Below, piece after piece: positions 1 through 13,600 of a stretch of 64,000 nt of DNA (position 1 is its first letter; the number at the start of each line of letters is the position of its first letter). The position numbers and the translations under genes were made by a program. The stretch is from Opisthocomus hoazin. Lineage: Eukaryota > Chordata > Aves > Opisthocomiformes > Opisthocomidae. The stretch covers positions 77,067,403 through 77,131,402 of the forward strand of contig NC_134419.1 of NCBI RefSeq assembly GCF_030867145.1. Direction: 5' to 3'. The notes under the pieces are model-generated. The model saw nothing but the letters and a program-made list of their open reading frames with translations, was not told the DNA's origin and did not search any database.

Positions 1-57
1 CTAGAGGAAAATTATTCCTGTCATGGCAGCAGAGAAAACATTGCCAGCTGTGGCCAT
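1..57 (+). CDS. EDRF1: Possible upstream EDRF1 exon cut by the window edge
   Basis: Frame 1 is open from the first base (LEENYSCHGSRENIASC...) and reaches a GTGTAAGAG donor-like sequence just before a stop. Ending at base 57 gives phase 0, which fits the exon starting at 1607. Ending two bases later at the stronger GTAAGA would not fit without another exon. I cannot confirm the match to EDRF1 from memory. Confidence 0.35.
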
Positions 58-1606
58 GTGTAAGAGCTGTAAATGACCACAAGTTTGTGTGGATACCTAG
101 GTTATTGTAGTGTGGTTGTTTTTTTTTTTTTTCTGGAGTAATATTAACACTTGTGGCTTTCTCTGAGAGCATCAGCTACTTCATATCCACATAGTCTTTG
201 ATTTCCCTCTTTGATTTGTCTTTCCAAGGTAACTGGTCAGAATACAGCAATTTGATTTCCTTGAAATTTTGGTAATGGCTAATTTTAAAAGAGAGATGAA
301 ACTTTACTCTGCACATATGTGTGTGTTGTGTCAAAGGGGACAGCTGGGTGCATAGTCATAGTATTCCTGAAACTGACATACATGTGCTTAATCAACGAAT
401 TGGCAGAAGTGTAATATTGCTACCTTCATCGTGCTTTCTGTGCGTTATTATTGAAACAAAATAGAGGAATACGAGAAGCCACGAAGATCAGCGAGGAAAC
501 TGTTCGTAGCATTTTACTTTTCTTCTGATGTTTTACTTGTCTTACCTGTATAGAGATATGGTTATGAAATGACTCTCACTGGTCAAAAGCTAAACCTTTT
601 TTCTAACATCTGTGCTGAGTAGCAAAGAACAAGATTTCCTAAAAAAAATTTGTAACTCTTATTGCTATCTTAATTTCTAACACTTCAGGGTCCATCAGGT
701 GAAAAATAAAACAACCTGTACAGGTGCAGAAGCACTCCATTTCCCGTTTCTTCTGCCCCTTCTACTCTACCCCAGAAGAACACAAAGTACAACCCCCCAA
801 AAAACGCCCAAGACACTGAGTTGTTCAGAGGTGACGAAAGTGCAGCTCTGATGTATAGGCTGAAGAAAATATTTCTGCAGAGTATTTAATCTGCCTGTCT
901 TCCTGGCTCTGTGTTGCCAACCAGCTGTGGATGCTTTTGTAATTCTTATTAGGGAATGGAGTTGTCTCATCTCTTCTCCTCTTTGCGTTGTCTCTGGCAT
1001 TACCAGGAGAGACCCAGTGTAGACGACTGGGTATGTGAATTGCTGTCTGGGATAAAGGAAAGAAATACTGCGATACTTTATTATAGAGTTCAGATGTTTC
1101 AGTAACAGGTTATCTTAGTGCTATCTCTTATTGGAAGAGAGATTTTTCCTGTGAGGAAAGGCTGGGCGAGCTGGGGCTGTTCAGCCTGGAGAAGAGCAGG
1201 CTCCGGGCAGACCTTATTGCAGCCTGCCAGTACTTGAAGCGGGCCTATATGCAAGATGGGGACAGGCTTTTTAGCAGGGCATGTAATGATAGCACAAGAG
1301 GTGATGGTTTTAAACTAAAAGAGGGGAGATTTAGGCTGGATATAAGGAAGACATTTTTTACAGTGAGGGTGGCGAGGCCCCATCCCTGGGAATATTCCAG
1401 GCCAGGTTGGACCGGGCTCTGAGCAACCTGGTCCAGCTGAAGATGTCCCTGCTCATGGCAGGGGAGGTTGCACTAGTTGGCATTTAAATGTCCCTTCCAG
1501 CGTAATCCATTCTATGATTTGCATCTTCTAGCCAGTAACTTTGACATTTTGTGTGTTGAACATTTATTCTCTTTTCATTGCTTCCCTGCTGCCCTGCTCC
1601 CTGAAG
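58..1606 (+). other. EDRF1 intron
   Basis: Between the possible edge exon and the exon at 1607. It holds a CR1 3' fragment (1152-1519) and otherwise no recognisable element. Confidence 0.6.
1152..1519 (+). mobile_element. CR1 LINE 3' fragment
   Basis: Begins inside the ORF2 C-terminal region (GAAAGGCTGGGCGAGCTGG), runs through the 3' UTR and ends at an ATTCTATGATT tail. It is truncated at its 5' end and decayed, in sense orientation in an EDRF1 intron. Confidence 0.9.
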
Positions 1607-1678
1607 CCGAGCTGTGCGTTTCCCATCTGCCATGGCACTGAGGAGCGCTGCAGGCTAGTGCTCAGCTACGTCCTGGAG
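1607..1678 (+). CDS. EDRF1: EDRF1 coding exon, 72 bp, phase 0 to 0
   Basis: Acceptor ctgaag at its left, donor GTAACT at its right. It encodes 24 residues including [20 protein letters not shown], continuing directly into GLKSVDSS in the next exon. The acceptor is weak (AAG), so the left border is the least certain part. Confidence 0.85.
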
Positions 1679-4600
1679 GTAACTTTATCATCAACTTTCT
1701 AATGACATTTCACCTAGTACCCAGTGCTTGGTGTCTTCTGTATGTGCTGAATAGTGCTTTCAGGGTGAATTAAATTATTTCTTCTTCTTGCAGGGCTTGA
1801 AGTCTGTTGACAGCAGTGTTAAAAAAGAGGGTGACCTTCCTGCAGCTGACCCCAGCACACCAATCCCATTGAAATATGAAGATGAATCCACCAGTGGTGG
1901 TCCCGAGTGTCTGGAAAAACAGATGGCATTATTTTTAGACAAAAGTAAGTTGTATTGTTGTGCAAATAACACCTTCCCAGTGCCAACACAAACTGCTGCT
2001 ACTTTATTTTGATTGTCAAAACAGTGTACTTCTAAGTCACCAATTACGCTATTGCCTAAGCAGAAGTAGTATACTGAAAATTGGAGAACAGTCTGTTTCT
2101 TTTTAAATATGAAAACAATAGCTCATCTGGGGTATTTTGCATATCAAAGCGTCTTTTATTAGTAAACACATAATGTTACTGGACCTTATTTAGATGTGAG
2201 TTGCCGATGACTTCCGTTAGGGCTTAGTATTTGGGGGTTTGGTGAGGGGGGTTGTTTTTAAAACAGTCTTCATTCTTTTTTTCTGACTTGGAAGTTTTGT
2301 GGAAGAACTTGCTTCTGGTAGGTTTTTCTCCTACATTATGCTTGCTGCTGAATTGCATATGAAACGTCGACTACGATTTTGTTTTCTTTCCTGTAACTCT
2401 ACATTTGTGGAAGGAAGCAGCAAATAAAAGATGCTTTGTTTGCTTAAATACTCAAACTTGAGAAGTTTCAGACTGTAGTCTGTCTGTTTTCTTTTTATCT
2501 GGAATGCCATTAAATGGGATAGGAGAGACTCTTCTGAAAATTATAGAGTTCTCTGCAGGGTGAGAAGCCCTGTAAGCATGACCCAGCAAGAAATTTAAGC
2601 CTTGCATATTTTTACAGTTTTTCATTCTTTCCTTTCTCCTCCATTCCCTGTATGAAAATCTCTAAATAATAAGCCAGTTCTGTTTTGAGTTTTTCATTTA
2701 AGTGTTCTCACGTCTCTCTTCCAGTTTTATGATTGTCTCTTGAATGTCAGTGACCTGGAGACGTACGCATGCTTGCTTAGTTTTTACCAGACATGTGACC
2801 ACAGAATTTTAACACCTCCATCAGAAAGTTACATTAGGCTTGCACGAATTCTGCACAGTCCTGTTAATATGGACTGTGAGACTAATTTTTACCATGATCT
2901 ACTGAGAAACAGTAGATTTTATGCTGGTTTCGGCTCTCCTGCAGCCAGGCTCTATGTTCTGCCTTCACAATTTGGAACTGATGACACATTGCAGCTGCTT
3001 GCCAGCTGGCAAGGAGGGTGTCCACATGTGAACTTTTTCTGTTTAGAAACAAGTGTTTCCTGGGTGATGTGGGAGGTAAATATTGCACAGATCAGAAAAA
3101 AAATATTTTAGTTGACTTCTGGAGCTGTGCTGGAGTTCTTCCCTGAAGTAGCAATGGTGTTACTTGTTTGAGTTGTAAGGATTTAATTGGACCTAGAGAC
3201 AAACAGTTCAAACAAAAGGGAGAAACTTTTGCTTCTCCAGTATGTGGGTTTGTTTTCTGTGATGCAAATTACGTCGTTTCTCTGCTACATGTGTATTTTT
3301 ACATATAGAAAGGACAAGTGCTCCTAATTCTTGAAGAGAAGTACTTCTGAGTAGTATCTAGATACAGTATAGGTGTGATCAGTGTCTTTAACTGCATGAG
3401 ATGTTGCTGTATCAGATTTGTCTTTGTCCTAACATAAACATGTAGTTCTTCTAGTACTTACTAAAGATAATGGGCTTGCAAGTCAGGCCTTGTAGGTCCA
3501 CCTGTAAGCAAGAGACTCATTTTTGTATGCAAATGTTGTTAGGACAGAATCTGTCCTTTTGGTATGCCTGAAGTCAGTGGCCTGTTCTTTCTGGTTCCAT
3601 AACCACTGCAGCATTGAAGGAGGAACCTGCATAATCTTATGCTGAGAATGTCTTGAAACTAGCGTGAGAAGGATGTTGGTTTTCCTTGTGGGAAGGACCA
3701 GGTTATCCAGTTTCTTCTGTGCTGGAGGCTAAACCCACGGATGGAGGCTTTTGCACTTTGAAACTGTTCATACAGGAACAGAGCATGTATCTAAGGGTTT
3801 GGTGGAGAACGTGACAAATTATGCCTGTGGTTTTCTTGTTTTTTTTCTACTGCAACCTAATGGAATAGTTTTGGCCACTGCATCCGCATTTCAGGAGCTG
3901 CTCAGAGCATGAGAGGGCAGCTGCATGGTCACTGTGCTCGCTGTATTCGAACACCTGGCCGTCAGGTGGAGTACATGGAAAAAGTTCCAAGTGTTGGGTG
4001 CTTTTTGCAGATGAAAAATGTAGTGGCAGACAAGTTGGCATAACTCTACTTGTGCAGAGCTGTAATGAGGCAATTTACATTCTGCCTGTATGCTGATGGA
4101 CTTGTGTCTGACCTCAGGCATATGTTACGGAGATGAGATTTACTGATGAGGTTCTGCTTGTGTTACAGTGGGCTCGTTTCAGAAGGATAAGCATTCCAGT
4201 CAGTCGGGAATGATTCCTGGATCGTGGCAGTATAAAATGAAACTCCAGCTCATTCTGAAATCGTCAAAGGCTTATTACGTCCTATCTGATGCTGCTATGA
4301 TTCTACAGAAATATGGGAGAGCGTTACGATACATCAAGCTGGCTTTACAGTGCCACGGTAAGTTGCTAGAAGGTATTTGTGATCTGTGCCATTGCCTGTA
4401 TATACCTTTCACGATATCACACGCTTCTGTTGTGCATGATTTACCCTTGTGGCATGCAGTGGCAAGTGTGACTACCGGGTGTTTAGTTGAACTAGGTGTC
4501 CTAGCTCATTATTTTGGAGGGAAGTCTGGGGTAAGAATAACTCTCGTCTCTGTTTGGTAGAAAGGTGCTCCCATTTTGACGCAGTGGGAAACTTAGAGTG

Positions 4601-7600
4601 CAGATTTGGAGCTTCAGAGCACTGAAGTTGGGAGAGTCGGTGCTGGTGCCAAGCCCAAAACAGTGTTCTGTGGCCTAAGTGCTGTCGCTGCAGAGAGATG
4701 GTTTTTCCCCTGGAAATGCCAGTTTCATTTAAATGTATTCCTGACTCTGAAATACCAAACTTGTTCATCGGCTGAATTGGATGCTCCCCTAACATTAAAT
4801 ATATCTTCCAAGTATTTCCAAGGAAAATGAAGGAAGTACAGTCAGGCTGTGTAGGATATTACTACAATAATGAGAATAAGTAATTGAAAAATGCTATTAG
4901 TACCATAGTGCTGCGATTTTGCTTCCCTGTTTGTAGGGCTTGGGGCAGGAGGAGGCTTATAGAGCAGGAACACTTGATCTTGACACAAAGCATCAATATG
5001 CTCATCGATAACACATTCTTCAGCTTTCAGCCTTTTAAAGGCTTGAGAATGAAGTTTAAACTGAGCCTTCTGGAAATTAATTTTTCAGGCTATATCTCAC
5101 GAGTTATTTTGTGGAAAGTCAGTTTTCCTTTTGTCAAATGAGATTAGCATTTGTAATTACCAGATTCAGTGCACATGTTGAACAACATAGTTGCTGTTTT
5201 GAAACTGTCAGCTGCGTAGAGCAACTGTGACTTTAGAATCTCTTAGTTCGTCTTAGAAGAACATGTGTTGTCTGCATGCAGAGAATGAGTGTGACAGGTA
5301 ACATAAAAACCAATTATATTGTCAGTCTGCGTCAAACCTTTTGACGTTTAATTCTTTTCTTCCCTCTGCTCCCTCATCTGTGTAATTTTTTTTTTCCAAA
5401 TAGATACCTACTGTTGTCTCTGCGCCAGCATGCTTCCTGAAGTAGTAGTATTTCTTTGTCAGTGTTTAACCCTTTGTGGAGATATCCAATTAATGCTTGC
5501 TCAAAATGCAAACAACAGAGCGGCATATCTGGAAGAATATAATTACCAGACAAAAGAAGATCAGGAAATATTACACAGTCTTCACAGAGAATCCAGGTGC
5601 CAAGGTATGATGCTGAGACAAGATAACTGCCATAATTCGGTTATATGACAGACATAAGTAATTTCATTGTGCTTCCTCCAAACCCCGCACCAGTATTATT
5701 TCTGGAGGAGGGTTTATTACGCTTCAGTTCTCTTTTCTTCAGAGCAAGCTTATTGTGCCTGTCACACGCAGGGAGGCTGTCAAGGTATTGTATGACTTGC
5801 CTGAAGCCGTAAAATAACTAAAGACTGTAATTGTTTAAGTAATGGGTAAATTTTGCTTTTCTGTAGAAGTTGTGGGACCATTCTGACATGGGTCTGATAC
5901 TTAGTCTGGAGGGGAATGCCCAAAATGATGACCGTGGCAGATTTAAGTTTGTCTGGAAATACTGTTTGATATGCAGGCTTTGCGTTTTGTTTTCTAGTGT
6001 TTGCCTGGGCAACTGACTTGTCTACGGACTTGGAATGCCAACTTTCCGTCAGCTGTAAATGTTATGAAGCAGCACATGAAATTTTACTTTTCAGTAATTT
6101 AAAAAACCAAAATCCGGAGCAGCGTGTACAGGTACTAAAGAGGATGGGTAATATCAGGAACGAGATCGGAGTGTTTTACATGAACCAGGCGGCTGCGGTG
6201 CAGACTGAGAGAGTGGGCAAGTATTCTTTCTTCACTTTTTGCTATTTCACGGAGTTACAACAACGATCATGTGATCACGTTCACTAGCAGTGCGGGAAAC
6301 CTGGAGTATTTCTGATTATAAGGAGTACATTTGAAGAACTTCAATGTCAGTTAGAAATATTTGGCTACAGTAGACTACTGTGTCTTGTACACTGTACTTA
6401 ACTGAGCCTAAACTGAATAATGGAATCTAGCTTTGGAGATTTTCTTCTAAAGTGTGTACAATGCCCTCAGAAACATGATAGAAAGTTGAAACCAACACTG
6501 TGATAGAAGGGAGGGCATGTTGCTTGCTTGATGTGTTTGGTTTAGCTCAGTATGAACAAGCGTAAGCTTAATTTTGAACATAAGAATAGTTTTAGTGAAG
6601 TCAGTCTATGAATTTTTGGTAAGTAAATCCTTGGAGGCTTTGCTTTCAGGATTTTTTGGGGTTTGTTTTTTTTTTAGGGGGGGATGGTGGTGTTTTTCTG
6701 TGTTTTTTTGGGGGAAAATGGAGGTTGCCTAAGCTTCCTTTTTTGACAGTTTTTTGTAAGCAAAACCAGTAACGTCTCTTCTACAAGTAAGAGTTATATA
6801 AAACTAGAAGAAAATAGATGTTGGTGGCTTTTACTTTTGTCATACTGGAAGTTTATAGAAGTAACTGCAGTACCCTGAATGTTACTGTGGGGAGAAAAAC
6901 TACCTGTGTTTTATCCCGTTAATTTCTCCTGTTTTTTGTGTGTCACGTTACCACAATTCTTTTGAAATATCGTATGTGTAATTGTGCACTCTAGGTATTA
7001 AGACTGGGGTTTTCCTAAGGGTATTTTCTATGAATGGGGTCTCCAGAATCATTTACCACCCTTAAATTCTAAAAGGTCGTTTACGAGAAAAAGAACATAA
7101 TGGAAATGTTTGAGTGTCTTTTAAGAGTCTGAATAAGATGGTGAGCCTTGTGTCTTAACCCTAGTGAGTAAAACTGTATCGACGACGGAGCAGCAACTCT
7201 GGAAGAAAAGCTTCTCGTGCTTTGAAGAAGGAATTCAGAATTTTGAGGCGATTGATGATGCGACCAACGCCGCTCTCCTGCTGTGCAACACGGGGAGGCT
7301 GATGCGAATTTGCGCTCAAGCGCACTGTGCAACCGAAGGCGACTTCAAAAGAGAGTTTTCCCCAGAAGAGGCCCTGTATTATAATAAGGTAACACCATAC
7401 TGTTCTTAGAATAGCCCATGCCCTAATATGCCTTTTGCTGTAGAATACTTGTAAATATCTTTGTAAGTATCTGTAAGACTTGACGTAATAACTTGGGATA
7501 CCTCTCCTGCTTTCATACCGTCCTAATCTGCACTGTATAAGCTTCAGTGTTGTTGAGGTTTGATTCCCTTGCTCTGATACATAAAGCGCTGTGATGTTCA

Positions 7601-10600
7601 GTAACAGACTGCAGTACCGCATGCAAGGGAGCTAGAAATGTGTGGTCAGCATTAAAATTATGACTGAAATGGGCATAAAGAAAATACTGAAGAAGACTCG
7701 GAGATTTTTGGAATGCTTCCTTGAGAATGAGTGAAGGGAAATTAAATTCTAGTTGCTATAAATACAGGCAGTAACTCTGTATGTGTATTATTCTGTCATT
7801 TGTAGGCTATTGACTACTACCTGAAGGCGTTAAGATCGCTAGGTAAGAGAGACGTGCATCCAGCTGTTTGGGATTCTGTGAACTGGGAGCTGTCTACTAC
7901 GTATTTCACTATGGCAACTCTACAGCAGGATTATGCTCCATTGTCTAGAAAGGCTCAGGAACAGGTAATAAAGAGCGTTTATGACATCTTGGAAAAAAAA
8001 AAAAGCTCTTATCTTCCTGAAAAACTGAACAGTGAACAAAATTGATATTGGAATAGCTTCTAAACCTCTATTAGATTGCAAAACTTCTGTAAAGTATTTC
8101 CTGCAAACCATAAAATGTTTCGTCATTTGCTTTTTTAAAGATTTTGCCAAATGAAAAGATGGTGCCACAAACAGTGTTTTAGCCCTTGCGCTTGCACGTA
8201 GTAGTGTACTAGTTTCAAAGTAACCACCCTACATCTTTTTGTTTTATTTTGTAGATAGAGAAGGAAGTTAGTGAAGCCATGATGAAGTCCTTGAAATACT
8301 GTGATGTTGATACAGTGTCTGCCCGACAGCCTCTCTGCCAGTACCGGGCTGCGACCATCCACCACAGGCTTGCTTCCATGTACCACAGTTGCCTGAGAAA
8401 CCAGGTATTAGTACAGACGGTTTTGTTCTTCTGCAGAGGTTCCATGTGTCTCCAGCGTGTGCGCAGAGTGATATTTATCCTTCTACCTGTAGCTGGGATA
8501 TAGTTATCTAAACGATTTAACCAAAGAACTGTGAGGTGGTTTGTTTGCAAATCATTGTGAAATATAATCTTACTTTGAAGAGCAGCCTGTCCTTTATAGA
8601 CTATATTGAGCTTTATGGCTCTGTCTGTTCTAAGTAGCTCTCACAACAGAAGCTGTTGATGATAAATGTTTTCTTTGGCTTGGGTTTGCATCCAGGCCAC
8701 CCTTCTGCTACTTCAGCAGCCAGGCTTCTGTTAGAGCATTAGCACAGGATGTATTAAAGCCTTAGTGCAGACGTGCGTATCGCTTTCTGATTTTTTTTTT
8801 TCCCAAATTATTATTCTTTATGGTTAACTTGGTTCTACTTGGTGTGAATTTGTTAGCATTAGCTGTGAGGGCTACGAGGATGGTGAGGGGACTGGAGCAT
8901 CTCCCCTACGAGGAGAGGTTGAGGGAACTGGTCTTGTTCAGCCTGAAGAAGAGAAGGCTGCGAGGGGACCTTATAAATGCCTACAAATATCTGAAGGGTG
9001 GGTGTCAGGAGGATGGGGCCAAGCTCTTTTCAGTGGTGCCCAGTGACAGGACAAGGGGCAATGGGCACAAACTGAGGCACAGGAAGCTCCAGCTGAACAT
9101 GAGGAAGAACTTCTTCCCTCTGAGGGTGACGGAGCACTGGAACAGGCTGCCCAGGGAGGTTGTGGAGTCTCCTTCTCTGGAGATATTCAAGACCCGCCTG
9201 GACAAGGTCCTGTGCAGCCTGCTGTAGGTGACCCTGCTTCGGCAGGGGGGTTGGACTAGATGACCCACAGAGGTCCCTTCCAACCCCTACTATTCTGTGA
9301 TTCTGTGATTCTGTGAAATTGCAGTAGTTTCCAAGACGGCAGGCTGGTGATGTGTTCTAGAACCGTGCAGGCATTCAGATGAACCATTATGAAATGAGCT
9401 GGGGAACAATTGTTGGTACCTCCTCTGCCAACGCATGCAGGTTTTTTTCTAATGTTTTCCTCATGAACATACGAAGTGCCTGGGGTTTACGATGTGCCCT
9501 ACTTTGAGCGCAGGTTGGTGATGAACATTTGAGGAAACAGCACCGAGTACTTGCTGATCTTCATTATAGCAAAGCAGTACGACTCTTCCAACTCCTGAAG
9601 GACGCGCCCTGCGAGTTCCTTCGTGTGCAGCTGGAAAGAGTGGCGTTTGCAGAATTCCAGATGGCGAGTAAGTCTGGCTCTGTCTTACTGCAACAGCTTT
9701 CCAAACTACCATGACCTATTTAATTTAATTTTCAGATAACTTTGTATGTGAGAGCAGGAGTAATCTGCTTCTTGGAGCAGAATTTTCTTTGAGAGAATAG
9801 ACATTTTTATCTTACTGATTTTCAATTGACCAGGAACAGCATGTGCTTTGCTTGTGAGCAGTCTTGAAATCTTTGGATGGAAGAAAAAGTGCAATCCATA
9901 ACACAAGCTGTCTGTCCTGCATTTTGACTTTTTTCTTTTTTTTTTTTTTTTTTTTTTTTGAAGGTCAGAACAGCAGTGCTGGGAAATTAAAGACTTTGTT
10001 CGGGGCCCTAGATATCATGGTGAAGACCAAGGGTGCGTTTCAGCTCATCGGAAAGGAGCTTGTGGCAGAAAGCGAACAGGTAATCGGAAAAGCGGTGTGG
10101 TTGTCTGCTGCCTTGGATCGCTTGCATTCACGTAGAACTGGTCATTTGGCAGTGATGGTACTGGTACTGCTTGGTTGCTTTTCAGTAGAGCTAGTTGGTT
10201 AGATAGGTTGAAACCCTGTCCACCCTATTGCAGTTCACTTTTAGCCTTTCAGTGGATTTAAATAAAAAAAAATAGAGCACACCCTTCATCCAGAAGTGGA
10301 CTAAAACCTGTTTGTATATGGATGTATGTGGAGTGACTGAGTGAGTGGGGTTCTGTGCAACCCCATTATCCCTTAAAAGTCATCTTAACTTAAGAATGTG
10401 TGTACAGTATAAACGGGAATTCTCTCTGTGTAGTATACTTGATATTGAAATGTTAAATTGTGGAAGGTTATCTGTAGCCAGGGTTAATAGGTTCTTGATG
10501 CCTAAGTAAAGAATTACTTGCATTATGTGCCGACGTGTGTTCATCCCTTGCTGGCAATTTGAGCAACAGATTCAGTAGTCAAGTCCACATTCCCCTGATG

Positions 10601-13600
10601 TTTTCATAACTAAATACTCCAACATATATGTACAACATATGCAATCGGCATGATTTGTGCACGGTGTGGATTTGAGCCAGCTACTGAAGCCTCGTAAACA
10701 GGGTGCAGCGCGGCTGTGACATCGGCGCTGCTCCTGGGAAGAGTGCGCTCGCCGGCAAGCGTGGCTGTCGCCGTAACCCTGCCGCGGTGGCATTCAATGA
10801 AGTGGCTTCTGTTGTCTCTCTTCTTGCAGATAAGCCAGGGTGAAAGCACTGCTGAGAACATGCCACCCAGTGATTCCTCTGCCGGCCTTAACAAAGAAGA
10901 AGTGTTGAAACTGCTTGGTATTTTTGAGTCCAGAATGTCATTCCTTCTCCTCCAATCCATTAAATTGTTAACTTCAACCAAAAAAAAAATTGGGTGAGTT
11001 GAACCTTGGTCTGTGCATGTAGGTGTGATTCTCATCCGTAAATACGTACAAACTACATGCTCCTAAGTGTGCAAGGAGGTGTGATATTTGTTCTTTTATA
11101 TTGGTGACTCTTCTGTGGGGAGAAGGAGCGGAGATAACACCTGGATCATCTAAACTTTGAGCATTTTCTGTGGTTCTGTGTGTAGTTGAGGGAATGACCA
11201 AGAAACATCTTTACTGAGTGTGTCTGGGCAGCGTTTTTGTCTCCTCTTTCCTGATAGCAGTCCAGGACTGAGCAGGGACAAAAAAAAGCCAGGCTGGGAT
11301 GGCTCTGTTCACACAGGAGAACAGAAGTTCGTAATCACCGTCTGAAAAGCACGGTACAGTTCTGAATCACTGATGCTTTATCGTGCTCTGCGATACCTAA
11401 CTTACCCTTCAGAGGGTATAAATCCTATGTCCTTCATGGGTATTAATGCACACACAAAGCAGTTTCACTTGTACTGCTGTAGTTTTGCTGGCATGCTTCC
11501 CACTTTTTTTTTTTAACCGAATGGTTTGTTCGGAGAAGGAGGTACAGGTATGTGATGTCTTGTGTCTTAACAGACGTTGGGTCTTCATCTGTGACAGAGC
11601 ATCTGAACGTTAATGGGGGAGAAAGTCCTGCATACTGCTGATCTTTTGACACGTCTTGATGATGAAACATACCAGTGACAGCATAGTTTAGCAAGCAAAA
11701 TATTTCAGAATAGGTGCAGGGACGTCAGTAATGCTGTAAATAGAGAGGGATGCACGTGGGGAAGGTGCTGGGGTTAAAGAACTCTCTAACACCTCGTGGA
11801 ATGCAGTGAGAAAATAATCTTCTGCCTTGCTGCTGGGATGCAGAGTAAATGTGGCTTCTCCTTTTTCCGTTGACCTTGAAGCGTTGTTGGGATTCGGTGC
11901 GGCAGCGCGGTTCCTTACACGGCTGCTGCTGCTGGTTAGATCTGAATGCGCGTGGTGGTGCTTGTGGATCCAGAAGATACCCTCTATTCCCTCAGCAGCT
12001 AATGAGCGTGTCTGCAGAAGCTACAGCAGCACACTGTTGCTGTTTATAATGTTATATCAAGTTAATATACGAAACGGTGTCATTAGTTCTAGAGAATTCT
12101 TTTATTGTTGGAAGCCGTGTCAGTAGTTTTTTCCGATGGAAGCACTGCTGATGCCAAGTGCTATTTTGCTAAAAGTCAGCTGTGAAAGGAATTCATTCTG
12201 CGCAGTAAGAGGTCTTATAGTAGGAGACTGGTAAATAGAAAAATGTGAGACGAGAAGAAAGCCGTGTGCTGTCTCAGCCAGGGCTTAGGTGTGTTGTTCG
12301 GTGCTTTCGCTCTGTAGAGAAGAGCTTCCACAAGGTGGCAATCCGAATATGGGAAATGTGGAGGACTGAAGCAGCATTCGTATGTGACCAAGTAGATACC
12401 CATATTACAAGATAACAGAACTAAAACAAATGTACTCGGTTACTTGGACAAGTGTTGTAAAAGGAAAAAAAAATGTTTTAAAAAAACCAACCCAACACCT
12501 TCTTGTTTTGTGGGTTTTTTCTCCCCTGTTTACTGTCTCGTCACTGGCTCTGTTGAATGGGGTTGTGTACTGGAGATGCCATACAGGGAACGTGTTTCAG
12601 GGTGAACGTGGGGAAGTGGGAGCCTTGCTGCAACATGTTAAATTCGCTTCTTAAACAATGGTGGATTGAGGCTGAGCTTAAAACGTACCTTTTGCTTAAC
12701 CTTCCTCGGTACCTTGCGCACAGCTTGCATACGTGTCCTCGGTTCTGCTTTGTAGCAGGAGGTAACGTCCGCCTGCTTTAATAAGAGCCTGAAAAGGGTG
12801 GTAGTGGGAGCTCACAAATGCCGCGTCAGGGTCTCGGGCGCACTTTGGCGGAGAGCAGAGCATGTGGCGAAACCAACGTTTGACAGAGAAACTTGCAGAC
12901 CAGCAAGAAAATCGGATGAGATCAGAGTTTTAGCCTCTAAAAGTGAAATGTGTAGCTGAATTTGGCTATGTTAATCGGAGGAAAGAAGTGATTGAAACTA
13001 ATGCTTTGTTCTGGGAATTCTTGTAACTTACCCTGGAAATACCTCTCATTTCCGTGACTTTTTACTAACTGCCTGTTCTGTTTAATACCTATACCTGTCT
13101 GATTTCTGCCAAGTGTTATGAATTTGGCTTGCTTCACCGTTTCTTGGTAATTCCTGAAGCACTTGCCATTAGACTGACTGCTCCTTGCACACAGACAACA
13201 ATTTATTTATTTCATCAATGACAGCATTTTTTATTTTCATTTTTTTTCTAGTTTGGGTCACTTATTTATTAGTGTTGGATGTTAATGTAGCAGAGGAGGG
13301 GTGACAGCACTGACGCAGACACCCAGCACGTGTGTTCGAAGTGATTGACAGTATTTGTCAGATGGTGAACATGGGCGGGAGCGTAGGCTGCAGGCTGGCA
13401 GGAGAAGCTCTTTGTGCAGAGCTGTGTTGAGCACGGGGAGGTCTCTGTCGCAGGGAAGTAGGGCAGGCGTATGGAGCTTGAGAGAACGAGGCCAGGTCGG
13501 ACTGGCCTGGGACAAGGATGCCCGTGGTGGTTTGGAGGGGCCGATGGCCGGGGAGCGAACGGCTCCTGGGCCTCTGGGTGTCCGCTGGCCTTTGGTGTGA

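Noticed and set aside
2740..3111. 123-codon open frame that looks protein-like
   Set aside because: It lies in an EDRF1 intron. The flanking exons already join in frame (A|TG) without it, and I recognise no family.
7161..7622. 153-codon minus-strand open frame over an EDRF1 exon
   Set aside because: It is the complement of a well-supported EDRF1 exon plus intron, with no homology of its own.
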